Of a stretch of 64,000 nucleotides of DNA, positions 45,705 through 58,568 are shown one piece after another. Every line of letters starts with the position of its first letter. Positions within the stretch are counted from its first letter, which is position 1. The translations under genes and the position numbers were made by a program. The notes beneath the pieces were generated by a model. That model was given only the letters and a program-made list of their open reading frames with translations, ran no database searches and was not told the DNA's origin. The stretch is from Toxoplasma gondii ME49 (Eukaryota > Apicomplexa > Conoidasida > Eucoccidiorida > Sarcocystidae): NCBI RefSeq assembly GCF_000006565.2, contig NC_031477.1, forward strand, positions 1,396,043 through 1,460,042, read 5' to 3'.

Positions 45705-47363
45705 TGTGAGCAGAAGACTCGCCTGGGCGACCCAAGAAACCTCGTCTACACTGCGTCCCCGTCCCTAGAGCCGCCACCTCACTGTCTCCCCTTCAAACTG
45801 TGCATTGTTGACGAAGATGCGCTCAAGGACGCGAACGATCTCAGGCAAAAGTTGACGGAGTTAAACTGGAGGGGTGAAGATCGAAGCTCAGGACGTTGTG
45901 CGGTCGGAAGGAACGCTGGGGACGAGAGGGCAGAGAAGAGGAGTTCTATCCGAACAGGAGCAGTGCCTCCACGTCGGCTGCTGAGGAGTCAGTCCATGAC
46001 TGAAATGGTTTCTAGTAAATATGGAGAGACTTCTCCTGAATCGCGACGCGAGAGAGAGGCGTAGATCCGCCCTTGGGACATGTCTTCCCTTTTGCCCTGC
46101 CTGGTTACGCAGAGATCGGATCCTTCTGCAGCGCTGGGGCTTCCAGACAGTCTGAAAGATGCACACAAGCCGAGACTTACAAGTACAAACGAAAGGCAGG
46201 ACCGCAACAGTCGCCGCTCCGGAGAGCTCCAGTTCTCTTGTTCGTTGCGGACTTACGTCAAGAATCGAATTTCCCTCCATGGATTGAGAGCCCGAGACCG
46301 AGGAAACAAGCCAGACGGGACGAAAACGCGGCAGTGCACGGAAACAACGGGGAGAGGAAACGGGCTGAACATCGGCACGACAGGTATTGAGAAGTTTGCC
46401 GACAGCGAGCGCATGCACGAAGAAAAAACGGCGACTTCACACGAACTGCATGCCGTTTCCTTGCAGCGCGACAGCTTCGTGCAGGCTGATGACACCAAGC
46501 GACTTTCTAAGTATTTCGTAGCTCGGAAGACCGGAAAATGCACTTACCCTGCGCATACGCAAACGTTCTCCATGCGCGAAGACGACTGAGGCGAACTACT
46601 TGTCTCTGCGACGGGAAAATCCGTGAACAAACGATCAAGGACGTAGCAGGCTCCACCAAGTGCACAGGTTCTGCAGCGGATGTTCATAACGGACAACCGG
46701 AAGAAAGAGTCGGCAAAAATGGGTGTAAGGTGAAGCCTTTGAAGGCTTAAGGCAGACAAACCACATTCGAGGCCAAATCTGTCAAACACGGTAGATGCGC
46801 GCGGCTTTCTGTGCGCGAGACGCTGCTGAGGACCCCTCTTGAGTGTCATACCTCTGCGAGAAACGTCACCGAGGCAGAAGACACGAGTCCGAAGGGCAGA
46901 AGCGGCCAGTTCCAATAAAGGCAGAATAGCTTTAGTCAAGTTGAGCGCCTCCGGTTTCTGGACGCAGATAATGACAACAGTCGGCAGCGTGAGAGTCCGG
47001 ACGCGATGAGGTTCATCGAAAGTGTCTGTCGCCCTCGAATCGAAGAACAAGCTGCAGACGGAATGCAGAGAACAGGTTTTCCCTTGCTTCCGTTTTGACG
47101 CATTCCCACAGTTGATTTTGTTGGGAGCGACGGCTGAACTCTGGTTTCCGCTGGCAGTTTCAAGAAGCAGATTCCGTTTTTCGCGTTCTAAGCGATTTCG
47201 CCCGTGAGACCCTCCCTCGGTGTCTGCGCTGCTTTCCAGTGGGCGTGAGGCGTTTCTGAGCCTACCACAGGCAGAGTCAATCGAGCCTCTCGGGCCAGGA
47301 ATCACAGCGACACAGCCACTTGCTGGTTGCGGAGTTCAGAAGAGAAGCCGCTGAACCGCAGCA
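45705..47363. other. Divergent promoter region between LAS1 and the methyltransferase
   Basis: About 1.7 kb between two genes transcribed apart. A 253-codon open frame on the minus strand (46544-47305) and a 169-codon frame on the plus strand (46080-46589) have no recognisable domain. They may be chance or leader sequence. Confidence 0.5.
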
Positions 47364-50300
47364 ATGAAAGCCTCCTCGGACGCGTCACCTTGTCAACCGG
47401 ACAACGGTCCTTTCGCAAGTGACTCCGCTCTTCAGCAAAGCGCCAAACCGAACAGGCCGTACGCCTCAAAAGCGTACTGGGAGAGGCGCTTTGAAAAGAC
47501 GGAGAGTTTCTTTGAATGGTACGCAGGTTGGAAGCAACTGGCATTCGTGGTGTTCGACACGGTTCTCCCGGTGCTTCGTGAGCAGCAAGGCCGCTGTCGA
47601 GAAAACAGGGAAAGAGACCTGGATCTGAACTGCTGTGCAGTCGGTGAAGACTGGTCCAACTCTCAAAGACGGTCGGTGCGCGAAGTCTCTGAGAGTACGG
47701 AAACAACACCTTCTTGCGGAGACTCCTGCTCCGTGAAAAGCAGACCTGACCACCGAAGCGAAGGAGGGTCAAGCGAGGCGGGCGGTTTTTCCCAAGGCCA
47801 CAGATTGACCGTTTTCCACGGCGACCAATCTGCAACCGAGTTGCCTAAGTGTGATTCGGAAGTGAACTCGGCAAGCCAGTGGCAGACGCATCTGAAGCAG
47901 CGCATTCATCCAGGAGACTCCGCGGGTTCGTATCGCCCAGCTGTCACCGTGATGGTAAGAAAAGAGCCTCCTGGTGTTTTCGCTGATTTGCCTTTTCTTT
48001 CCGTTCTACATGTGACGCAGCACATGTTGTCTCTTCTGATTTTCCATATCCCTTTGCGGCGGCGGCGTGTTTGCTCCGATACGCATTTCCTAACGAAAGA
48101 CTCCCTGCAAGTCCGCCGTTTATGACTCAGCTCTTTCTGCCTTTGTTCCCCGAATCCGCTTCTCCAGCTCGGCTGCGGGACCTCGTGTCTATCACTGGAC
48201 CTCGAAGAACACGGTCGCTTCCCCCTCGTGTTGAACATCGACTTCTGCAGGAAGCCTCTGGAGCAACTCAGACACCGCGCTCGTTTTCCCCTTTCTTTAG
48301 GGTGTCCGTCGTTCCAAGCGACTGCAGGAAATGGAGTTTCACCTGACGGTTGCAGGGATGGCGAGCTCTTCAAAGCATCTGCTTCAGCTTCACAGACCCA
48401 GCTGCCTTCCTGGGGGCAAGCAACCCCTGCGGCGTCGGGCGAATTTCCGAGCAAGACAAAGTCGACGGCCGGGGTTCAGCCTCCTTCCCATCTCCTGCAC
48501 AGTTTCGAGAGCGACAGCGAGACACGGAGAGGACCAAACGCCGGCCGAGGGCAGGTCTGGTTAGAAGCGGATGCAAGAGCCTTGCCGCTGCGAACCGGGT
48601 CCGTAGATCTCGTCATCGATAAAGGTAGGCCGGAAGCCACGATGAGTGTCGGGGCGGAAGTGGCAAGAAGGAAATTCAGCAGATTCCCAGCCTGCGAGAG
48701 GGGCGAAGCTGTGTGTATGTTGGTCGTTGCCGAGTCGGCAGACTGTTGGTGGAATCCACCTGAAGTGGTACTTCAGCACAGGCAGATGCCGGAGACACCT
48801 GGGGTTCGCTTATGCTTGGCTTTCTCGACACAACGCACCAGAAGACGAACGTGCATTTTATGTCGGGAATTTACTGTTTGTACGGTGTCCAGGGCTCCTC
48901 GACGCGGTAGCAAGCAGAGATGGAAAGACTGGCTCAGACGCGGAGACGGCGGCGCGCATCCGTTCTGTCCTGCAAGAAACGGGACGAGTGCTGGACCCCA
49001 AGGGTTGCCTTCTGCTGATAACACACTCTTCTTCTAAAGCTGTCAAGTATCTCGCTTGCGCACTCTGCTCGATGTACGGGGTCGGAAACTCCGGCCTCGA
49101 TTCGCTACGAAACAGCACAAAAAACGACCGAGATCCGCACGCTGTCGCTGACAGGAGCCAGCAAGGCGGCGGAAGGGTCATGGAGCAAGAGTTGAACTCC
49201 TTGCAGGAGGCGGTGCCACCACTGACACATGCCGTCTGTGAAGCTGATGAGGCAACACACAGGACCAGGCGTTGTTTGCTCTCACGAAACCAGTGTTCTT
49301 GCGGGCAGTACTGGGACATTCTTCGGGAAGACACTGTAGCGCTCAGTCCCGCTGTCGCTGTAGCAAACCTTGTGAACGTAGCCCTTTCTGGGCACCGCGG
49401 CGAAACGCCGAGCCCCCAGGAATCGACAGGGAACGAAACAGACGCGACACAGTTGCTGGCGAGCAAAGTCGGAAAACCAGGAGAGAACTCAGAGGACAGC
49501 GAGGCGACGCAAAGACACGAGAGAAATGCTGCCATCCGCGTAGGTTTCATAGAGAAATCTTAGCAGTCGCGGTGATCCTTGAAGTTCTGTCACAAAGCCA
49601 TCTGCTGGACACAGTACCTTCCGGCTGGTTGAATGCCGTGGCCGTCTCGTGCTACAGAATTCGAGAGTGCGAATGCCACCAGACCTTTTACAGCTCGTTC
49701 CTGTGGGTTTTTCTGGAACTAGAGAGCCTCTCTCTGTGACCAGGGGTCTTTGCGACTAAAAGTAAAAGAAACGTCACGTGTCCCGGTTAGCCTTCACGCG
49801 ATCTGCTGGCAGAGCAAGGACAAGCTCAGAATTTTTTCCGCATCGCATTTCACAGTGCGCCAAGGTGTCTCTGGGTTTGCGCCTCTTGTTTGCTTTCTCC
49901 AGCAGTGGCAGACACTTCAGATCGCAAGGCGTTTCTTTCGATTAGCGCGAGGTAAGTGTTCTCTCATTCGACGGTGTGGGTCCTACCGGGCTTGTCAGCC
50001 TTTCTGAAAAAACGCGTCGGCCTGACACAGGTCTGACTTTCTCGTTTCCTCCGCATGTCAGAATCCTGCAGAAAAGAATCACCGAAAGCTCGTTTCCCCC
50101 GCTTGTGCTCAGATGCGTTTCTCGCATATGCCTACGGGTGCTGCATGCAAGGCCAAAAGTGCCTGAAGGGTCCACAGAGAGTCTAACTGACGCTCATCGA
50201 CATGCGTTCTTGCTCAGTTGTGTGTGTAGCGCGGGTCTCCGTGCCCCGTTCTCCTCGGAGTGATGCGCCGAGGTCTTCGCTCGACGAGCAGTCTCTGGAA

Positions 50301-50801
50301 ACCTCTCTGGGGTTAAGCGACGGTGGTCGAGTCGAGAGGACTGTGACGAATGGCGCTGATGCAGACAATGGCGTGGGTGAAAGCGATCAAAACGGAGCTC
50401 CAGCGCTTCATTTACGGGAAGCACCGGGGGAGAGCAGAGAATTACGCGTTGACCGAAAGGACCAGGGCCCTCGGCAGGGGCAAGCGATTGGAGAAGGAAT
50501 CAGAGTTTCTGAAGCGGAGTGTGTGTCCAGAGAGGAAACTGGAGATAACGGAGAGAAGTGTGGAACCGAAGAACGATCCGGCGCTTGCCGCGAACAGACA
50601 CCGGTTGATACATGGAGTACTGTGGAGAAAAAGAAGACGGACATAAAAAGCGGACTTCCGCTGTCTTCAGCCAAGTCATACGATACACACTTGCTTCGCT
50701 CGGTGGTCTACGCCATTACCCTGAGAAAGAGAAATTTGACGGCAACCCTCGACTCGGAAACGAACACCGATGAGTCACTCTATAGCACTACGCTTCCGTA
50801 G
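47364..50801 (+). CDS. Seven-beta-strand methyltransferase, METTL13/EEF1AKMT4 type, 5 exons
   Basis: Exons 47364-47954, 48168-48624, 48893-49539, 49903-49951 and 50218-50801 keep phase (2328 nt, 775 aa). The start motif YASKAYWERRFEKTESFFEW (about 33-52) is the family's Y-W-x-x-R-[YF] plus F-x-W signature. Splicing creates VTVMLGCGTSCLSLDL (motif I, GCGTS at 199-203, SAM binding). Then come NIDFCRKPLEQLR, WLEADARALPLRTGSVDLVIDKG joined to LLDAVASRDG (motif IV region), and VLDPKGCLLLITHSS. The end LLRSVVYAITLRKRN fits the family's last strand. Relatives methylate eEF1A or other proteins; the substrate here is unknown. Inserts of about 120 residues before motif I and about 80 after it, plus a hydrophilic stretch before the last exon, make it about three times EEF1AKMT4. 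Exons 1-3 are firm. The 49-bp exon 4 and exon 5 rest on phase and strong splice sites. Confidence 0.83.
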
Positions 50802-53722
50802 AAAGAATTAAAGAGAAAGAATGCGCTGGGTATCAATCTTGTTTTTCAGAGTGCTCAGTGCGTGTCCGAGCTTCAGTTTCATCCTTGAGAGAACGGTAAT
50901 TCGCCGTGCGTGTCGATTCTCGGTTTGAGAAACAGAAGCCCGCGTAGAGCTGGCGGTTTTATTGCACGTCTGCGTAGCAGTGAGGAACACCGCGTCATCG
51001 ACTTTTGAAAGGCAATATATGTCACGCCCATCATGTGCTTCGTCACTGGTAGCTACTGAGAGGGAAAAATCCTCAAACGAAAACTCGATATACTTACAGG
51101 ACAACCGCTGTTTTCAGATATCATCTCAGATGCGAGGGACCCCATGAGCTGCTCTACTCTCATGTGTCCCTGTACATCGATGGAAAGGAAGGACTAGCAC
51201 CGTCAAGCTTCGCAAGATTTGTCGAAACCGCAGGGCTTGCTGAAGAAAGTTGCGGGACCAGTCTGAACCCCGCATCCATTTGGCCGCTGGCTAAAGTCGT
51301 AGACATACGAATTTATCAGCGTTCCCCTTACCTGTTTTCATATGGTTTTGCTTCACTTACAATGGGTCACAAGGAGCAGATCCGGTCCCCGTTGCCTACC
51401 CCATGGCTCCCAGCATTTTCGTCGTTGGCTTGGTGATTGTCGCCATGAGGGCAAGTGGTACCGCGACAGCGCTGCATGCCCAAGACCTGTGGCAACTGCA
51501 TTAAGATATAAAACGGAACTTGTTGAACAATACATAAGGGAAAATACGTAGAGACGCAGTAGGATCTGATGTGGCCACCTGTGGCAAAGACAGTTGAGGG
51601 TTTCGCTTGACGTTCCAGAACTAGTGTGCGTGTGCTATGGAGGGGCTCCCCTTCCATGGTTCTTCTGAATCTAAAGCACTTCACCCTTTTAGAGCAAGAC
51701 ATCGAAAAACAGACTGCAGCTAGCGAAAAGTTCCTGACACGATGTGCACAGAGTAATTCACTTGTCTATTCCAGCTCAACAACGGGGCGTTTTGCGTAGG
51801 CAGCATCCTCCACTTCGTGGCCTGCCGTTCGAATCACTCTCTTTGCGTTATTTGCAGCTGATATATCCCTTAATTCCCGAAGACTAGTGGTGTGGACGGA
51901 GTCCTCTGAAAGCAGCTCTTTATCAGCAAACGCCGAACATGAGTGTGAATTTCCTCTATCCTCTTGTGGCACTAGGCAGACCTAGCCGTGCCGGTGATAC
52001 AACAGTTGCATTTCGCCTCATCACTTTGGAGGACCAGAGTACAGTGCACGCTTACCCCCTCTACCGTACAACAAGGGGTAAACGTGTCAAAGGTTCCCTC
52101 GCAAAATGTTCAGTGCTGTGTCCCTTGTCAGCGTCGCCAGCTGCAATTCTCCGACTGTTCTGTCTCTCCCAGTTCCGAGCGGAATTTGGCTCAGTGGGCA
52201 GGTCGGAAACAACGACGGCGGACGGCCTTTCCGCCTCGGTGTTATGCCTGACACCAACTTCGCAATTTTTGTCTGCATTTGCTTCATGCAGTTTACGCTA
52301 TCGCTCGAAAGGCCCGAAACAGGACCCACGACTCGTATCACCCTTGCGAGTTAAAAAAGCCGTCACACCTCATGCATGAGAGTTTTGCCCAGGTAGCTCC
52401 CTGCCTCCTGTTTTTCTGGCAACTTCCTGCAGATATGAGTGTACATGTGCGCGTGTCCTCCAAGGAGAAAGTTCGCTGAGCGTGGAAGACAACAAAAGGT
52501 GGCAGCGTCCCGTTGCTTTCAAGGCATGCAAATGTGTGTAGCATCGGTGCCCTGGAAATGCATCGCCAATGTAGTTCACGGTTTCCTCGCGCTGGGTAGC
52601 AGCAGTCGGCTGGCGAGTTAGCCAGTGAGCAGGAGGAAAGTGTCCTGTTCTGGAAATTCCACAAAGCGAAGACTCTGTGGCACGAGAACTGTGGCTGCTG
52701 CGCCATGAAGGAAATGCCTTTTCACTAATTTTCCGTGCGTTGGCTTTCGCGAACCAGCTCGCTCCTTGATGCAGCTCGTCTCTGCTGGCTAAGTCAACGG
52801 TCGAGCCTTCTCCGCGCCACCCGTGTCGCGTCGCAACAACAGTTGCACGTGGTGGGGCAAGTTCCACATTTTTCTGTATTTTTCAAGAACGCTACACGAC
52901 TGGTTCTGTTTGTAGTTTCGTGAGATCTGTACTCTTTTGTTCTGCCGCGCGCAGGGTGTAACCCGGACACCACCTCGGGCGCGCGAACTCTCGAGTGTGT
53001 GGCTTTCCTTCCGCTTGCGGCCGCGTTGGAGGGGAGTGGCAGACTGCAATATTTTGTGCTGCATTTGAATCGTGGGAACTTCGTGATTCTTGGCTGCATC
53101 TCTTTTTGGCGCTCCCTTCGTCCATAAGCTTGCTGCTTGTGAGTGATGACGCATGCTAAGCCTGGCTGGACACTGCTCGAATCGTCGCCCAGTCAACCAA
53201 GTCGTTCATGAACGAGGTTGTTATCCGAGTGGCACTCTAAGGAAAAAGGTGGTAAATACGAGCGTCAACGAGGGCTGTTTTTCTTGTGCCGCTGTAGCAG
53301 CCTCGTAGCCCTTACAGCAGAAGAGTCGTCTCCTCATAACCTGATTTCCGCCGCCGTTTCACGATGGGTGGCATGTGAGCCCTGCCAAGGCAGCAGCTGA
53401 CTGGCTACATCGGAGCATCTTACCGGTCCTTGTTACGAGACTGAGACGGTAATAGGGTTGGTTTTTTGGTTGCCGCATGACAAACAACGATCACCAGTTT
53501 TAGGAACCACGTATCTTTCTAGGTTTGTATCAAGTCTGTAGCGGTTTGTGCTGCCTCGACAAGAGGCAGCAGCGCGCGGCGCGTGTTTTCCTGTGTGCCG
53601 CACTCAGGTTCCAAGCATCACTGGTGTTCGCATAGCAAAGCGTTTGGTTTTTTTGATGGCCGGTGGTCCGCTTTCCCCCGCCAACGGGTAACCCCTCTCC
53701 CTCTCCGGAAGCGTTTCCCAGG
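50802..53722. other. Intergenic: methyltransferase 3' UTR and CLAMP promoter
   Basis: About 2.9 kb with only short open frames of mixed base content and no motif. The last 300 bp before the CLAMP start contain a TGAGACG element (53442-53448). I see no other gene. Confidence 0.55.
53442..53448 (+). promoter_or_regulatory. TGAGACG element upstream of CLAMP-like gene
   Basis: Exact match to the (A/T)GAGACG heptamer known from upstream regions of several T. gondii tachyzoite genes. It lies about 275 bp before the start codon. A single heptamer can occur by chance. Confidence 0.35.
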
Positions 53723-54874
53723 ATGGGGTACGGTCAGAAGAAGAAGCGACGTCAACAGGAAGAGATTCCTGAGCAGACTTCGTCGATATGGTACATGTTG
53801 TGCATTTGCGTGCTGGCGGGAGCCGGGCTTTCCGTAGTCAGCATGATTTTGAGCAATTGGCGTGAAGCGGCAGCCATTCAGTACCGCTATATGTTTCGTA
53901 GCAAAGAGCGGATGGTGTCGATTAGCGAGACGTACTACGGCTTGTACAACATCGTCTACGACGGGGGCGGAGCGTACATCAGTTGGACGCAGCGCGTCTC
54001 AGACGTGACAACCCGCGGCAATGCAGCCATTCAGATAGGACAGCAGTCCACGCAGTCGAATGCGCAGTTTCAGGCGTGGGCCTCGCAGTGCCCACCTCAG
54101 TGTCAGGACGCGATCAGCACGCGCATTTCGTGTTACAAGCGCATCAGCACAATTTCCACGATTCTCCTCGGCGCGCTCTCAGTGGGCGGCGCGCTCGGCC
54201 TCATCGGCGTCGGCTGGTTTTTCATGTTTGGAAAGCTAGCTTACCTTCAGATGGGCTGTTGGTTCTTGGCTGGAGCCGTCTGCTACGGGTGTCTCGGTTA
54301 CTGGATTTGGGAGACGGACACTTGCTGGCGCATGATTACCGCGGGGCAGCAACTCCCGTACCCTGCAGTCGGGCTGCCCTGGTACCTCACACTCATCAGC
54401 AGCGGCCTGTACGTCGTGGCCGGCGTCGGCTCGTTCTTCGCGGAAATGATTGACTCGTACAACGAGAAGAAACTCAAGGACCAGGCGCAAATGCGACTCA
54501 TGATGGAGGCCGGAGACGCCTTCGACGGATTCTTTGGGCCGAATGTGCCGCCGGGCATGGGGCCCCAACAAATGGTGGGAAGCCCCAGGCCGCCCTCGAT
54601 GATGATGCCGGCAGGCGTCGCCATGATGGGGCCGCCAGGGGTACGCGGACCGAGAGGCTCGGGAATAGGTCCTGCGGGTTTAGGCATGATGGGTCCACCT
54701 GGAGGACCTGGAATGCCTCCTGGAATGATGCCTCCTGGCATGCCGCCGCCAGGAATGTCGATGGGTATGCGACCCCCTGGAGTTTCGCCGTCCCCGAGCT
54801 TCGGACCTGCCTCCGGTTTCGGACCTCGGCCCTCGTTCGGACCCCGCCCAAGCATGGGAGGCTGGCGCGGATGA
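53723..54874 (+). CDS. CLAMP: CLAMP-like four-pass membrane protein with Pro/Gly/Met-rich tail
   Basis: A single exon encodes 383 aa. Hydrophobic segments lie at about 21-44, 141-169, 171-197 and 217-243, so both ends face the cytosol. The roughly 95-residue first loop has a C-x3-C pair (C123, C127) and the second outer loop is short. This is the claudin-like topology of apicomplexan CLAMP, a micronemal protein needed for host-cell invasion in T. gondii. The neighbouring pantoate--beta-alanine ligase fits my recollection that these two genes lie close together in T. gondii. The tail (about 273-383) is built of PGM, GPP and FGPRPS repeats, matching the proline-rich tail reported for CLAMP. An in-frame upstream extension starts at a non-ATG codon, so I chose the ATG at 53723 (CCCAGGATGGGG). 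There is no N-terminal signal peptide; TM1 would act as signal anchor. Confidence 0.8.
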   Translation: MGYGQKKKRRQQEEIPEQTSSIWYMLCICVLAGAGLSVVSMILSNWREAAAIQYRYMFRSKERMVSISETYYGLYNIVYDGGGAYISWTQRVSDVTTRGNAAIQIGQQSTQSNAQFQAWASQCPPQCQDAISTRISCYKRISTISTILLGALSVGGALGLIGVGWFFMFGKLAYLQMGCWFLAGAVCYGCLGYWIWETDTCWRMITAGQQLPYPAVGLPWYLTLISSGLYVVAGVGSFFAEMIDSYNEKKLKDQAQMRLMMEAGDAFDGFFGPNVPPGMGPQQMVGSPRPPSMMMPAGVAMMGPPGVRGPRGSGIGPAGLGMMGPPGGPGMPPGMMPPGMPPPGMSMGMRPPGVSPSPSFGPASGFGPRPSFGPRPSMGGWRG

Positions 54875-57800
54875 GAGGAGACAGGTCTCTCCACGTACGA
54901 GAGCCCAAGTTGTGGTGTTCAGATCAAAACAGACACCACTTTTTTACGGATGCAGAACAACCCAAGATGGATCGACAGTGCGAGGGGGGCCGTCCGGGAA
55001 TTCTCGAATTTGTGATGCTTGCGCACATGTGAAGAACAGACTGGAGTAGACAAAGATAATGCTAAAACGATTCGTGTGGAGAACACACCATGACGGAGGG
55101 AGCGAGCGGACTGTTGTCGATCCGTCGCTGGGAACGCTTTTGTGCTGGTGTGGAGGTAAACGGAGTCTGCTGTGCGAGGGTGGCGACGGAATATTTTCTG
55201 ATCGAACTGTTCGCGGCCGGCGTTAGTGGCTTCGAATGACGAACTTTGCGAACGCGAGTCACACCGGAACAGAGGGAAGCTTGATTATGTGTGTACTCAA
55301 AAGGAACCTGTCGGAGAAAAAAGAATTCGGAGAACCCGCTGCCGCGGCCCGCGTAGCGATTCCGCGGACAGCAGTTGTTTGTGTATGTTGTGTTCCCGTG
55401 AGCCGGTTCGCCGAACAGTTTACTTGCCCCGTGTAGTTTTTCGTCTTCCATTTTGCGTGAGCATTGGTGCAACGCATCCCCGTTTTTTTGCCCGCGACGA
55501 GGGGGTGTGAGAATATTTTGCGCTTCACTGAAAGCCAGGGAGACGGGACTTTGAAAGAAAGCCCTAGGCTGTCCGAGATTCCTTCAAGGAGTGTCGGTGC
55601 AACAGACAAGCAGGGTAGAATTTGTCAAGCAAGCATGGCTTCTGGAAGGGCGTGCTGTGTAACCCACCCCGTCCTAGACACTCTCGAACCTTGGGCTTCA
55701 CATGTCATTACCTTCCGCCGCATGCTTGAGTGTAAAATTTACCTGTCCCACGCACTTGAGAGTCTTCTCGACGGTCTACCCTTCCTACGACTTGCTGATG
55801 TGCAATCGCGTTTCAGGAGTTCAGATGGAACCCTGCACGCGTAACTATTATTAGAGGGAAGGTGCGCGCAGCGCTCTGATGACGTTCACCATTCCCAGGA
55901 CGCTGAAAGTCGTCTACGCATTCAAGTCATTTGTTCTGAAGTGCGAACACACTCGCCGTGCCCTCGATAATGCGCGTGAAGGTAGACTGAATCCGTCTGC
56001 TGTGGGCAGTAATAAGGTAACACTAGGAAACAGCCGTGCTGGGAGAAGCACTGTGGCGGGAAAACTTGTTGATAAATGATGGCCCAAGAACGAACTCATC
56101 TTAGACTAGGGGCGCCAGTAGTCCACCCATCGAGTAGAAACACAATCCAAACGCGCTTTCCATAGAGACATCACCCCCGCAATTTCGTTTCAGTGCAGTG
56201 TTCGGCCGGTTCTATCCCCTCCGGGGGAAAGTGTCGCTCCACTGACGTTTGACAGATATGGCGTACGTCATTTGCAGTTCCTTAAGCGAGCGGAGTAAGG
56301 GACACTCATACCCGTGAACTGGAATCTCGCATGCATGTAGCAGTCCAGCCGGTCAGAACAGATTATTCCGCAGCACGGTCGCGGAAGCACTGTTCACACT
56401 ATCGAGAGTCACATCACAGTTTGGTGAAAGCCGTGTTTTCTCTGAACAGCCTTTTGCATGCAAGTGTACACCTATGCATCAAACTTCAAGAAAGTCTCCC
56501 CGGCAGTACGCAGACAGACTGCACGCAGAAGGAACTCAAAGTCCTCCATCCACCTCGTGCAACAGGCACGAGTCGGACGGATTCTAGAGCATGTCGGTTG
56601 TGGCATAGTTTTCGTGTCGAAACATTTTAGTCCAGCCCGTGGTTTCGAAACACACTTCGTTTCTTGAGGTTAGTCTGATGAAGTACGAGAAGCTACGTGA
56701 CAAATTGGGGAGAATCTGTGGGAAAACTCGTCTACTCAAAGGCACTTGATACACAGCAAAAGTGGCCAGCCACCACCGGGAAGGATTTTCAGCAACGTTG
56801 TCCCGGATCATCGGAGTCTACAAATGATACTACTGCCCAGTGTGTGTGCTGCTTCAAGGCACTCACTCGGTGGAAACGTACAAATTCCTCCCAGGTTTCT
56901 TCCCCCCTCACACACAGCCAAAGCCGAGGCAGTCCTCCCTCCTATAACGCAAATTGAAACGAGTTACAATCCAGAGAACTGACTTGGCTGCAAAGCGGAG
57001 CTTCCTTTGTTCGTTTCCCACGGTCGGGTCCTTTCGTGGACGCTCTGGATCGAGGTAGAAATCCTTTTTCACCGAGTGAGCTGCGAAGCCCGGGAAAAAC
57101 AAAACGTGTGGAACGAGCTCGCAAAAGAGGCGTCGTCCACGTCGACTGGTCCTCTCCACGGCTGTGTCTAACACGCTGGATTAGTGGAAGGAGGAAAGAG
57201 TAGACAAAAATCTCAAAAATCGTCTAGGAAGTCGACAAGATGGCTACTTTTTTTCTGGTGGAGACTGAGTCTCGCACTGTGCGTGGGGCCCGGCTTGTCT
57301 TGAGACTTACCCACGCTTCTGCAAGTTGCAAAATCAAGCTCGCTTGCCTGGCAGACACACCGGGAAAAACCAACGGTTTTTTCGTGAGTGTGTTTGGGTC
57401 CCTTCTTCCATCGCCGCTGCTTTGCTTCCAAAACACACCTTTGGAAGCCGCAGAATCCCCCTAGCTGTCTCTGCGCTCCTGCTCCTCTTCCGGCTCGCTC
57501 TCAGGTTTCACCGCAAGGCTCGTCTCCACCCGAGTGTGTCTTCACCTCTCTGTCGTTCTGTCGCGCTCCTAAATGCTTGAGGAACTCGGATGCGCTAGTG
57601 TGCATCTTCAATTGGGCGAATGCGCGCATTCACAACCCCTCTGGAGGAATCGGCGTCGACTTTCTCCCGCGTCCTTTTCGCCACACAAAACAGCGAGCCA
57701 GCTCGCTGTCGACAAAACGCAGTGCCCCCTTTTCCTCGGCTTTCGTTCCGGAAGCGCAGAGAAAAGGCAAGGCATCCAATTGTCGTCTTTGCCAGTCATT

Positions 57801-58568
57801 CCTCTAGCTCACTTGCCACTCTTTCTCGGAAAAGCACCATCACAGCAAACACACTTTTCTTGACTGAGTCGCGCCCCTGACTGAGAACTTGTCTTGAACG
57901 AGGCGGGTCCTGCTTCTACCTTCTGTCGAGACTAGACTCGTCCAGCTGGGCGCCTGCTTCGCTGATGCCTGCTTTTTTCCGTGAGGCGAAACTGCACCAT
58001 TTTGGGTCGGCCGTCTGCAGTTGTTCAAGGTCTTTGCTCGTTTCAGCCGGTGGCAGTTCCGAGCTGCTCAAGTTGACTGGCGCAAGTCGACCGCAGACAC
58101 ACGGTAGGCCAGAGAGGAGCAACGGTAGAAGAAAGGAGGGTCACTGAGATCAAGCAGCGACAAGTGAAGTCTGGTGTCAATGGATCTTCCTCCTGAGTTG
58201 CACCTCACAGGAACTTTTCCGCTCAGTCGTTGCCCTCGTGACGCGCCTGACAGCTTTTTTCTGGAAGAGCGTGTAAAGTCACCTGCTAGTGAAAGCAAGA
58301 GAGACCCAACAAGAAGACAACGCAGCCAAGCTCTCCCAGGCATGCATATCCGGCGCTCTGAAAAGACTTCAAAGGCGTCACGTGGAAGGCTGTTCGTGCC
58401 TGCAATCTCTCAGTGGTCGGAGTAGGGAAAGGCGCCCCGTCTCTCGTAGCTGCAGACGAACAGTTCAGACGAGACGGTGGCGCGAACAAAGGGGACAACG
58501 GCGAGGAAGCGAGAGAGAAGGGAACCTTCGGCCGACAAGTAGCTTCTCGGAGACTTCCATGGACGACG
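54875..58568. other. Intergenic: CLAMP 3' UTR and CCP promoter/leader
   Basis: About 3.7 kb. Open frames such as 55464-55844 and 57388-57807 (plus) have no motif. A 5' untranslated or short coding exon of the CCP gene could lie near the right end. I see no RNA gene or repeat array. Confidence 0.5.
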
